The notes under the pieces were generated by a model that was not told the origin of the DNA, made no database searches, and worked only from the letters and a program-made list of their open reading frames with translations. Position numbers and translations under genes: made by a program. Below are positions 1 through 7,656 of a stretch of DNA of 64,000 nt, piece by piece. The first letter of the stretch is position 1. The number at the start of each line of letters is the position of its first letter. This DNA comes from an uncultured Planctomycetota bacterium (lineage in GTDB: Bacteria > Planctomycetota > Phycisphaerae > UBA1845 > UTPLA1), in NCBI GenBank assembly GCA_900696465.1, contig CAADGE010000030.1, positions 1 through 64,000 of the forward strand, in the 5' to 3' direction.

Positions 1-1
1 A

Positions 2-751
2 TCAATGGAAGGCCGCACGGCAGACACCCCTCGCGCTCGCCTGAAGTTCCTCATCAACAAGACCGGAATCGCCAGCAATCAGCGTGGCCCAATTCACTCT
101 GCTCCGTGTGTTTGGCCGGACGGATACGTCGTTCCCATAGACCTCGTCCGCCAGCACGAACTCGGGTTGCAGGCCCGCTTCAAACGCGCGACCGAGCATC
201 TTCATCGCCAGTTGCGGCTTGGTGGCGAATGCCACCTCCTCGGGCACGCCGGCTTCTTTGCAACGGGATGCATCCGAGCACCACGACTCCGGCAGGTATA
301 ACGCGCGATCCACCAAGGCCCGCCCGCGCGAGGTCGCCAGCGCCAGGAACACGCCGATTTGGCAGTTCTCGATGCGGCCGGCCGTGCCGGAGTATTGACG
401 CTGCACCCCGACAGACTTGTCGCCCTTCTTCAGAAAGCCGGTCTCATCAACGATGAGCACGCCGGGATCGCCGGGGCCGACCAGGTGCTCGGCAGCGTAT
501 CGAATCAACGCGTCACGAACCTCATCGGCATCCCAACTCGCCCGGCCCAGCAGCCGCTGAATGCCGTAGGGCTTCTCCCGCCCGAGGTGCTCCGACAACT
601 GCCAACTGTTCTTCCGCTCCACCGAACCCAATAGGCCGCGAAGGTAGCCGGTTGCCTGAGATCGGAGATCGTGGCGACCGAAACAAGGCCCTACACGACC
701 AGTCATTTCATCAAATTGCTTCGACCATCCGCGCACCGTTCCAGCATCCAT
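2..751 (-). pseudogene. IS701-family transposase, C-terminally truncated
   Basis: This is a DDE transposase of the IS701 type. The family signatures VDETGFLKKG (first catalytic Asp), GVQRQYSGTAGRIENCQ and ADEVYG (second Asp) are all visible. The frame then loses family resemblance after GNDVSVR and stops at position 2, giving about 250 residues against roughly 400 for intact members, so the third catalytic Glu and the C-terminal third are missing. I start at the ATG at 751; an in-frame TTG at 805 would add 18 residues that look unlike the family. Neither other frame of the last 130 bases restores the family sequence, so a deletion or rearrangement is more likely than a single frameshift. The rest of the element could lie outside the window. 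The copy is probably inactive. Confidence 0.75.
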
Positions 752-845
752 GCCGATACTGCTCCTGGCAAGCCATCCATGGCCTGACTCCCCTCTATCG
801 GCCAAAATGACCGATGCGCAACTGTAGTACTAAGCAGCTTGCCGA

Positions 846-2075
846 TCACGGTTCGAGGCGATCGCCGGATGGCGCGTCGCGCGTGTTGCGCGCATCGGAT
901 GCCTCCGTCTTCCGAGCGGCATCGGGCGGCTCGTAGGCGAGCACGCCGTTAAAAGCCCCGCGATAAACATGCTGGCCGTTCCAGGTCACGTCGATCTGCC
1001 TGCCAGCAGGCAGCGGGTCGGCGTCGCTGATAATCGCCCAGCCGATCACACCTTCGCTGGTCATCTCGATACGGCCGTCGTCCTTGATCTCCGCGTGGAT
1101 GTGTACCGGCTTCTTCGCCGACGGCGCTGCCTCGATGGCCAGCCACCAGACACGGGAGATGCCGCCGGGGAAGGAATAGTCGATCACCTTCGGCGTGGGC
1201 CTGCGCCGCTGTCGGATCAGCCATCGGTAAAGATCCGGGGTCGAATACGCCTCGTCCCAGCATTTGTGCTGCAGTCGCGGATATTCCGTGTAGATCGGTG
1301 AGCCGCCCAGCCGCTTGAGTTCTTCGACCGCCTCGCGCGAGCCCGATACCGGCACGTTGCGGTCCAGCGCACCGTGAAACACCCACGTCGGCAGGTCGAC
1401 AATGTTGCGCAGGTAATCTTTCGGGGCAAAGCCGCAGATCGGCACGATGGCTGCGAAGACATCCGGACGGATCACCGCCAGCTCCCAGGTTCCGATACCG
1501 CCCATTGAGATGCCTGTCAGATAGACTCGATCCCGATCCGTTCGGTAGCGCGCGTGCACATCTTCAAGAATCGCCCAGACGGCGGCGGCTTCGTCCCCAC
1601 GAAACCACATCTGCTGCGCCTGCGGCATCACCACGATGAATGGAAAGCTCAGGGCCCGATCGGCCACCTGCACCGGAAGCCCGACCGTTGTATGGCGAAA
1701 ACCGTCGCGCCCCTTTTCGCCGCTGCCATGCAGACAGACGATCACCGGCCAGCGATGCGCTTCGTTCATCGCGTATTGTGGCGGGACGAAGATGACATAC
1801 TTTCGCTTCGATCCGTCCGGCATCCTGACCGTCTGATGCGAAAAGCCCCTCGGCAGTTTTCGTTGTGAGGCCGGTTGCGAGGTCGGCGACTTCTTCACCG
1901 TCGCATCAACCGGCCGGGCACGAGCATCGGAACGTGCGGTCGGCTGAGCCGGCGCCGGCGCTACGCCTGTGCCCATGAGGAACAAAAAGCTTGCGAGCCA
2001 GGGTGCAAGCCGGGCAGACCGCGTCGCCTGTCGATGAACAGATGGAATCGCCCGAGAGGGTTGCATCGTTCTCAT
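846..2075 (-). CDS. secreted alpha/beta hydrolase (esterase/PHB-depolymerase type)
   Basis: This is a secreted serine hydrolase. The catalytic domain has an oxyanion-hole region VIVCLHGSGEKG, the nucleophile elbow GISMGG and a late VFHGALDRNVP stretch supplying the acid, with a His in LQHKCWDE. This layout is typical of phospholipase/carboxylesterase and feruloyl-esterase or PHB-depolymerase-like enzymes. A hydrophobic segment (LAPWLASFLFLMG) followed by APAPAQ looks like a signal peptide. The last 100 residues, after the hydrolase fold, form a small beta-rich tail of unknown role. The substrate cannot be told. ATGs at 2087, 2075 and 2066 are all possible; the 2297 start is rejected because it would run into the divergent carbamoyltransferase. 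Confidence 0.8.
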   Translation of the reverse strand: MRTMQPSRAIPSVHRQATRSARLAPWLASFLFLMGTGVAPAPAQPTARSDARARPVDATVKKSPTSQPASQRKLPRGFSHQTVRMPDGSKRKYVIFVPPQYAMNEAHRWPVIVCLHGSGEKGRDGFRHTTVGLPVQVADRALSFPFIVVMPQAQQMWFRGDEAAAVWAILEDVHARYRTDRDRVYLTGISMGGIGTWELAVIRPDVFAAIVPICGFAPKDYLRNIVDLPTWVFHGALDRNVPVSGSREAVEELKRLGGSPIYTEYPRLQHKCWDEAYSTPDLYRWLIRQRRRPTPKVIDYSFPGGISRVWWLAIEAAPSAKKPVHIHAEIKDDGRIEMTSEGVIGWAIISDADPLPAGRQIDVTWNGQHVYRGAFNGVLAYEPPDAARKTEASDARNTRDAPSGDRLEP

Positions 2076-2280
2076 TCTGTCTGGCATCCGGCGCAAACGC
2101 AACGGCGCTCCCAGCGTCCTTAGAATATGTAGGCCCGGCTGATGTTGCAGGCATACATCGAACGAGATCGCCGGATCCGCCGCGTCGGCCACGCAGCGGG
2201 TCGCAAGCGCGTGATTCGTGCCGTACAATCCGTTAGACTCCCGGCCAACCGGTGATCCTACAAGACGTCGCAGAACGGCC

Positions 2281-4119
2281 ATGAATATCCTCGGCATTTC
2301 CGCCTTCTACCATGATAGCGCCGCCGCCCTCGTGCAGGACGGGCGGATCGTCGCCGCCGCGCAGGAAGAACGCTTCAGCCGCAGAAAGCACGACTATCGT
2401 TTCCCGAAGCTGGCCATCGATTACTGCCTGCGGGAAGGCGGAATCGGTCCGGAGCAGCTTGATCATGTCGCCTTCTACGACAAACCTTTGCTGAAGTTCG
2501 AGCGGCTCCTGGAGACATATCTCGCCTATGCGCCGGCGGGCTTCCGCAGTTTCATGGAAGCCATGCCGCTCTGGATGAAGCAAAAACTTCATCTGCCGCG
2601 CGAGATGGATAAGGGCCTGCAGAACAAATACCGCGGACGCTACGTCTTCACCGAGCACCACGAGTCCCATGCCGCCAGCGCGTTTTTCCCTTCTCCATTC
2701 GAAGAGGCGGCCATTCTGACGCTCGACGGCGTCGGCGAGTGGGCCACCGCCAGCTACGGCAGCGGTCACGGTAATCGGATCGACATCACCCACGAAATGC
2801 ACTTCCCGCACTCGCTCGGTCTGCTCTACACGGCCTTCACCTATTACTGCGGCTTCAAGCCCAACAGCGGCGAATACAAGTTGATGGGCCTGGCTCCCTA
2901 TGGTGAACCAAAATTCAAGGACCTGATCCTCCGCGAAGTCATGGACCTCAAGCCCGACGGCTCCCTGCGTCTGAATATGAAGCTCTTCAATTACTGCCAG
3001 GGGCTGACGATGACCAGCCCGGCATTCCACAAACTTTTCGGTGGACCGCCGCGCCCGGCGGAGAGCAATCTCACGCAGCGCGAGATGGACATCGCCGCGT
3101 CCATCCAATGGGTCACCGAAGAAGTCATGCTCCGCGCCGCAAAGCATGTGCACCGCGAAACCGGAATGAATAATCTCGTGCTCGCCGGTGGCGTGGCCCT
3201 CAACTGCGTCGGCAATGGTCGCATCCTCCGTGAAGGCCCCTTCGATCGAATCTGGATTCAGCCCGCCGCAGGCGATGCGGGCGGTGCCCTCGGTGCGGCC
3301 CTGTTTGTCTGGTATCAGCTGCTGAACAACCCGCGTAAGCCGAGGACTGATCTCGATTCGCAGGAGGGTTCGCTGCTCGGGCCGAGTTTCTCGACAGACG
3401 AGATTCGCACGATCCTCGACCGCTGCGGCGCGAAGTATCACTACATCGAAAACGAATCGGAACTGGTTGATCTTGTCGCCAATGCCATCGCCGAGGAGAA
3501 GGTCGTCGGCCATGTCTGCGGACGCATGGAGTTCGGCCCGCGGGCGCTGGGCTGCCGAAGCATCATCGGCGATGCCCGATCGCCGGCCATGCAGTCGGTG
3601 ATGAACCTCAAGGTAAAGTTCCGCGAGAGTTTCCGTCCCTTCGCGCCGTGCGTGCTGCGGGAGGACGTTCACGAATACTTTGAGATGCGGCCGCAGGAGG
3701 ACAGCCCCTACATGCTGCTGGTCGCGCCGGTCCGTGAAGACAAACGAATCCCGCTCAACGGAAACGTGAACTCCCTTTTCGGCATTGAAAAACTCAAGCA
3801 GCAGCGATCCGTCGTCCCGGCCATCACCCACGTGGACTACTCTGCCCGTGTGCAGACGGTCGACCCCGAGCGTCATCCCCGGCTTTACAAGGTGATGCGC
3901 CGCTTCAAGGAAAAGACCGGATGCCCGGTGATCATCAACACGAGCTTCAATGTCCGCAGCGAGCCGATCGTTTGCACGCCGAAGGATGCGTATCGCTGCT
4001 TCATGGCCTGCGACATGGACATGCTGGTCGTCGAGAACTTCGTTATGTACAAGCACGAGCAGCCGGAGATCAGCCAGGAAGAAGTGAAACGCTACCTGGC
4101 CCAGTTCCAACTGGATTAG
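2281..4119 (+). CDS. carbamoyltransferase, NodU/CmcH/SxtI type
   Basis: This enzyme transfers a carbamoyl group from carbamoyl phosphate, via a carbamoyl-adenylate, to a hydroxyl of a sugar or secondary metabolite. The 612-residue length is normal. The N-terminal ASKHA-fold domain opens with NILGISAFYHDSAAAL, then EERFSRRKHD, HHESHAASAFFPSPF and the nucleotide-binding LDGVGEW. The C-terminal YrdC-like carbamoyltransferase half carries EFGPRALGCRSI, FRPFAPCVL and INTSFNVRSEPIV. The start at 2281 is chosen because the family begins exactly there. It is followed 5 bp later by an SxtJ-type protein and then a DUF5989 protein. That trio also occurs in the saxitoxin cluster as sxtI, sxtJ and sxtK. 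The acceptor substrate is unknown; no other biosynthetic genes are adjacent. Confidence 0.92.
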   Translation: MNILGISAFYHDSAAALVQDGRIVAAAQEERFSRRKHDYRFPKLAIDYCLREGGIGPEQLDHVAFYDKPLLKFERLLETYLAYAPAGFRSFMEAMPLWMKQKLHLPREMDKGLQNKYRGRYVFTEHHESHAASAFFPSPFEEAAILTLDGVGEWATASYGSGHGNRIDITHEMHFPHSLGLLYTAFTYYCGFKPNSGEYKLMGLAPYGEPKFKDLILREVMDLKPDGSLRLNMKLFNYCQGLTMTSPAFHKLFGGPPRPAESNLTQREMDIAASIQWVTEEVMLRAAKHVHRETGMNNLVLAGGVALNCVGNGRILREGPFDRIWIQPAAGDAGGALGAALFVWYQLLNNPRKPRTDLDSQEGSLLGPSFSTDEIRTILDRCGAKYHYIENESELVDLVANAIAEEKVVGHVCGRMEFGPRALGCRSIIGDARSPAMQSVMNLKVKFRESFRPFAPCVLREDVHEYFEMRPQEDSPYMLLVAPVREDKRIPLNGNVNSLFGIEKLKQQRSVVPAITHVDYSARVQTVDPERHPRLYKVMRRFKEKTGCPVIINTSFNVRSEPIVCTPKDAYRCFMACDMDMLVVENFVMYKHEQPEISQEEVKRYLAQFQLD

Positions 4120-4124
4120 ACGCC

Positions 4125-4571
4125 ATGGCCGTCATCGACATCGACTGGAAACCGACACCGAAAATGCTGCGGACCTTCGGTCTATGCGGGCTTGTCCTCT
4201 TCGCGCTGCTGGCCGGCCTTGTCGAATGGAAGCACCGCATCGCCTTCTTCCTGCTGCCGGAAGCCGCCGTGCAGCCGACGTTCTACACCTTGTTGGCCCT
4301 GGCCGCGTACTGCGGTTTCTTCGCAGTCATCTTCCCCCGAGGGCTGCACCCGCTCTACGTTACCCTGACCGTCGTCTTTTACCCGGTCGGCTTGGTGGTC
4401 TCCATCATCGTGATGCTCGCACTGTACTTCCTGGTCATCACGCCGATCGCGCTGGTCTTTAAGCTCATCGGCAAAGACCCGATGAATCGCCGGTTCGAGC
4501 CGCAGGCCCCGACTTACTGGATCCGCCGCAGACCGCCGGAGGATGTCCGCCGCTACTTTCGTCAGTTCTGA
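4125..4571 (+). CDS. SxtJ-family small membrane protein
   Basis: This 148-residue protein has hydrophobic segments at about residues 15-33, 52-71 and 75-112 (the last probably two helices). It ends in a basic cytoplasmic-looking tail with FKLIGKDPMNRRF and a run of Arg/Pro. Its content, the KDP.NR.F tail motif and its position 5 bp after a carbamoyltransferase match the SxtJ family, whose function is unknown. The ATG at 4125 is the first in frame after the carbamoyltransferase stop. Translational coupling to the upstream gene is likely. An inferred role is to hold the soluble carbamoyltransferase at the membrane, where a lipid-linked acceptor might be carbamoylated; nothing in the sequence proves this. 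Confidence 0.8.
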   Translation: MAVIDIDWKPTPKMLRTFGLCGLVLFALLAGLVEWKHRIAFFLLPEAAVQPTFYTLLALAAYCGFFAVIFPRGLHPLYVTLTVVFYPVGLVVSIIVMLALYFLVITPIALVFKLIGKDPMNRRFEPQAPTYWIRRRPPEDVRRYFRQF

Positions 4572-4657
4572 ACAGAATGTGATCTGGCCGCCGACCGACG
4601 TGCGGTACGTGGACGTGTACGATTCGACTCGATAAAATCATTCCTCGGGAGCAGCAC

Positions 4658-4876
4658 ATGGCCGCAGATAAGAACAAATCCACGCAAGACAACGCGGGCG
4701 ATTTTTCCCGCGCTGCCGGCGAGGCGCGCCCCGGTCTTGTCGCCGAGTTCTGGGATTTCCTCAAGCACAACAAGAAGTGGTGGCTGCTGCCGATCCTGAT
4801 CGCCGCAGCCGGCATCGGTATCCTCATCGCCCTCGGCGGCGCAGGCCTTGCCCCGTTGATTTACCCGGTCTTCTGA
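4658..4876 (+). CDS. DUF5989 (SxtK-like) single-pass membrane protein
   Basis: This 72-residue protein has a soluble N-terminus, the motif FWDFLKHNKKWWLLPI and one transmembrane helix (about residues 44-66), ending in APLIYPVF. The W-W-LLPI...ALAPxIYxxF pattern is what I know from DUF5989, a small family that travels with SxtJ and carbamoyltransferases. A ribosome site (CGGGAG) sits about 9 bases before the ATG. It is separated from the SxtJ-like gene by 86 bp without an obvious terminator, so the three genes probably form one operon. Function is unknown. Confidence 0.8.
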   Translation: MAADKNKSTQDNAGDFSRAAGEARPGLVAEFWDFLKHNKKWWLLPILIAAAGIGILIALGGAGLAPLIYPVF

Positions 4877-4950
4877 TGCGAGCCCGAGACCCGTCGGCGC
4901 AGTGCGCACACAAGTTCCGCGATTAAAGATCCCTCACAATTGCGCACGAA

Positions 4951-5895
4951 TCAGCGACCATAAGCCGCAGTCGCCCGTCTCCGCCGCAGTAAAAGCAGCG
5001 CCGGCAACATCAGCCCCAGCGTCGCTGGTTCGGGAATGCGAAACGCCAGGTCGACGATCTTCCCGCCGGGGTGGGGATTGAGAAACGCGCTGTCCATTTC
5101 GACAAAGGTTACCGGGTCGAAAACGTGTACCTGCGCCGTGATGCCGTCTACGACGTAGATGTTTCCATCAAACGGGCTGACCTCGATACCATGGACATGA
5201 GGGCCCCAGCCGGTGCCGGCAAAGGTGTTGAGCAGGTTGTACGACGTGTCGTAGTGATAGACCAGACTGGGCATGCCGCCTGCGGTTACGAGCGGGTTAC
5301 CGTTGGGCAGAAAGTCGATATCGTTTGTCCGGCTCCCGGGGTTCTGGAAGAATTGATTGACGAACGCACCGGAAACGGCGTCAACCTCCAAAACGTAGCC
5401 ACCGCCGTAGGAACCGATGTACAAGTTCCCGTTGGGGCCGATGCGCATGTCCGATGGCATCATGACCGGCGTGACCACGCGGATAAAGGCACCGGTAACC
5501 GCGTCGTACTCGCGCACGTCGTTGGTGATCCAGCTTGTGACGTAGACACCGCCGGTGGGGGCGTAAAGGCCGGCCCACTGCGTGCCGACGCTTGGGCCGG
5601 GGTTGTAAGTCTTGATGTAGTTCCCGGTGATCGCGTCGAACTCATCAACACCACCCTGGAACGAGCCGACGAGCATCCGGTCGCCGGCAGCATTGAGCTT
5701 GACGCCAAGCTGGCCGGCTGCATTGACGGAGGAAACGAAGGGACCCAGGTGATTTCCAGTGATGGGGTCGTACTCACCGACCACGTCGAAGACGTCGCTG
5801 GAAACAAACAGACTCGCGCTGGCCGGGACGGCAACCAGCAGGATCATTCCGGCGGCAAGCAGCGTGTGAATCGGCCGAAGAGCTCGAAGTTTCAT
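4951..5895 (-). CDS. PEP-CTERM beta-propeller protein, copy 1
   Basis: This is a 314-residue exported protein. It has a signal peptide (residues 1-27, ending ASA), a body of repeated YDxxTGxFI and GPNGNLYIGS units typical of NHL/SMP-30-like propeller blades, and a C-terminal PEP-CTERM sorting tail: IPEPATLG, a hydrophobic stretch and RRRR. Such tails are cleaved by an exosortase; none is encoded here. A strong GGAGGAG site precedes the ATG. It lies 160 bp downstream of a close paralogue on the same strand, so the pair is a recent tandem duplication. Role is unknown; a cell-surface or extracellular matrix protein is most likely. Confidence 0.88.
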   Translation of the reverse strand: MKLRALRPIHTLLAAGMILLVAVPASASLFVSSDVFDVVGEYDPITGNHLGPFVSSVNAAGQLGVKLNAAGDRMLVGSFQGGVDEFDAITGNYIKTYNPGPSVGTQWAGLYAPTGGVYVTSWITNDVREYDAVTGAFIRVVTPVMMPSDMRIGPNGNLYIGSYGGGYVLEVDAVSGAFVNQFFQNPGSRTNDIDFLPNGNPLVTAGGMPSLVYHYDTSYNLLNTFAGTGWGPHVHGIEVSPFDGNIYVVDGITAQVHVFDPVTFVEMDSAFLNPHPGGKIVDLAFRIPEPATLGLMLPALLLLRRRRATAAYGR

Positions 5896-6055
5896 GGTTT
5901 CTCCTCCAGTTAAATTTCACATGAATCCGCTGCGCGGCGGCATTTCGCAATCGCACAGCGTTTCATGCGAGTCGGCCTGCGTATCGATTCCTCAACGTGA
6001 CAACGAAGCGAATCTCCACACCTCTCCAGGTTCGTGGACGATGTGCCCTCCGACG

Positions 6056-6982
6056 CTATCGCCTTCGCCGCAGCAGAAGCAGCGCCGGAAGCATCAATCC
6101 GAGCGTCGCCGGTTCGGGAATGCGAAACGCCAGGTCCACGATCTTTCCACCAGGGTGGGGATTCAAGAACGCGCTGTCCAGCTCGACAAACGTCACTGGG
6201 TCAAAGACGTGTACCTGCGCGGTAACGCCATCGACAACATAGATATTGCCATCGAACGGGCTGACCTCAATGCCGTGGGTGTTTCCCCAGCCGGGGTTAT
6301 TGAACGAGCCGAGCAGGTTGTACAACGAGTCGTAATGCCAGACCCGGCTGTTGCCGTTGCCGGGTATCCACGAAGTCACAAGCACGTCACCGTTCGGCAG
6401 GAAGTCAAGGTCGTTTGTCCGCCCGGCCGGCTGCGGAAATTGAGCGATGAACGCGCCGGTGACGGCATCAAACTCCGTGACATAGCTGGCGCCCCATGAG
6501 CAGACGTACAGGTTGCCATTCGGGCCGATGCGCATGTCCGCAGGCCCGTCGACCGGCGTCACGACGCGGATGAACGCGCCGGTCACAGCGTCGTATTCGC
6601 GAATATCGTTGGTCGTCCAACTTCCGATGTACACGCCACCGGTGGGCGCGTAAAGGCCGGCCCACTGGGTGCCGCCTGCAACGCCGGGGTTGAAAGTCTT
6701 GATGTAAGCGCCGGTGTTCGCGTCAAACTCATCGACGCCGCCGCCGAAGGAGCCGACGAGCATCCGGTCGCCTGTGTCGTTGAGCTTGACACCGAGCTGG
6801 CCATTGGCGTTGACTGAAGGCGCGAAGGCACTGAGGTGGTTTCCAGTGACGGGGTCATACTCCCCGACGACGTTGAAGACATCACTGGAAACAAACAAGC
6901 TCGCTCCGGCCGGGACGGCGACCAGCAGGATCATTCCTGCGACCAGCGTCAGACCGACGGGTCGATAGGCGTGGCGGATCAT
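6056..6982 (-). CDS. PEP-CTERM beta-propeller protein, copy 2
   Basis: This 308-residue paralogue is collinear with the next gene downstream. It shares the start of the mature domain (ASLFVSSDVF), the blade motifs, the VSPFDGNIYVVDG stretch and an almost identical tail IPEPATLGLMLPALLLLRRRR. It differs in the middle blades and signal peptide, so the two are diverging. AGGAGAAGG precedes the ATG at 6982. Both genes could be transcribed together from the region between 6983 and 7255, which also holds the divergent arsR promoter. Function is unknown; anchoring or secretion via an exosortase encoded elsewhere is inferred. Confidence 0.88.
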   Translation of the reverse strand: MIRHAYRPVGLTLVAGMILLVAVPAGASLFVSSDVFNVVGEYDPVTGNHLSAFAPSVNANGQLGVKLNDTGDRMLVGSFGGGVDEFDANTGAYIKTFNPGVAGGTQWAGLYAPTGGVYIGSWTTNDIREYDAVTGAFIRVVTPVDGPADMRIGPNGNLYVCSWGASYVTEFDAVTGAFIAQFPQPAGRTNDLDFLPNGDVLVTSWIPGNGNSRVWHYDSLYNLLGSFNNPGWGNTHGIEVSPFDGNIYVVDGVTAQVHVFDPVTFVELDSAFLNPHPGGKIVDLAFRIPEPATLGLMLPALLLLRRRR

Positions 6983-7221
6983 CGTTCCTTCTCCTGTAAG
7001 AATGCGCAGCGACAGGTATTTCCGGGTAGCACCCGATCGGACTCGCGCGCTGCCACCAGGCCCCAGTTTATCCGAAATGGCTGCGCCGAATCAATCCACA
7101 GGCCCATCTTTTCCTGTTTTGCGGCGTGGATTAACGGCCAGGATCGCAAGCCGGCGGAGACGCCGGGGATACCAGCATCGATTCGCAAGTGACGCATCGG
7201 TCGGCACTTCCGGATTTTATG

Positions 7222-7249
7222 TTGACATATCATAATATCATGATATGAT
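7222..7249 (+). promoter_or_regulatory. arsR promoter with overlapping inverted-repeat operator
   Basis: The sequence shows TTGACA (7222-7227), a 16-base spacer and TATGAT (7244-7249). Between and over these boxes lies an inverted repeat, CATATCAT (7226-7233) and ATGATATG (7240-7247), separated by 6 bases. An internal perfect palindrome ATATCATGATAT spans 7235-7246. The regulator's ATG is at 7256, only 6 bases after the -10 box, so transcription should start at or next to the ATG. Autoregulation by ArsR is inferred. Confidence 0.75.
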
Positions 7250-7255
7250 GAATAT

Positions 7256-7564
7256 ATGAAGACCCGACGTCCGGCCAGACCCGAAATCCCCCCCGGCGTT
7301 CTCGAACGATGTGCCGCCGCCTTTCGTGTCCTGGCCCATCCGCACCGCCTCCGCATTGTCGAACTGCTCGATGGCCGACGGCTCTCCGTCGGCGAGCTGG
7401 CCGACCGACTCGACCTGCCCCAGGCCGCTACCAGCCAGCACCTGAACCTCATGCGTTCTCACGGCCTGCTGGCCGCCGAGCGGGACGGCAAGACGGTCTA
7501 TTACAAGGTTTCGAACCCCAGCGCCCTCAAGATCCTCGACTGCATCCGGCGGCATGGAACCTGA
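7256..7564 (+). CDS. ArsR-family winged-helix repressor
   Basis: This 102-residue protein has the ArsR fold: FRVLAHPHRLRIVELL, then the recognition helix region LDLPQAATSQHLNLMRSHGLL and the wing RDGKTVYYKV. It lacks the classic ELCVC metal site. It has only two cysteines, Cys19 in the first helix and Cys96 in the last, so a dithiol or persulfide sensor like the SqrR/BigR group is conceivable, although the cysteine positions are not the same as in those proteins. It precedes a four-module sulfur-transfer protein, which suggests that reactive sulfur or thiol stress is the signal. There is no room for a Shine-Dalgarno site between the -10 box and the ATG, so translation is probably leaderless. 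Confidence 0.88.
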   Translation: MKTRRPARPEIPPGVLERCAAAFRVLAHPHRLRIVELLDGRRLSVGELADRLDLPQAATSQHLNLMRSHGLLAAERDGKTVYYKVSNPSALKILDCIRRHGT

Positions 7565-7581
7565 CGAACTGACTGAACTCA

Positions 7582-7603
7582 TACCTTCCTCGATTGGAAG
7601 GTA
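7582..7603 (+). other. intercistronic 8-bp inverted repeat
   Basis: TACCTTCC and GGAAGGTA form a perfect 8-bp stem with a 6-base loop in the 92-bp gap between arsR and the sulfur-transfer gene. No T run follows. It could be an RNA hairpin that tunes relative expression of the two genes, or a partial terminator. Confidence 0.5.
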
Positions 7604-7656
7604 CGTCGGTCGCTCTAAGTGGAGAAACGATCGCTACGAGAAAAGGAGCATACACC

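Noticed and set aside
2233-4110. 625-residue antisense reading frame
   Set aside because: It is the complement of the carbamoyltransferase, which has all family motifs. The antisense product has none and its length follows from high GC.
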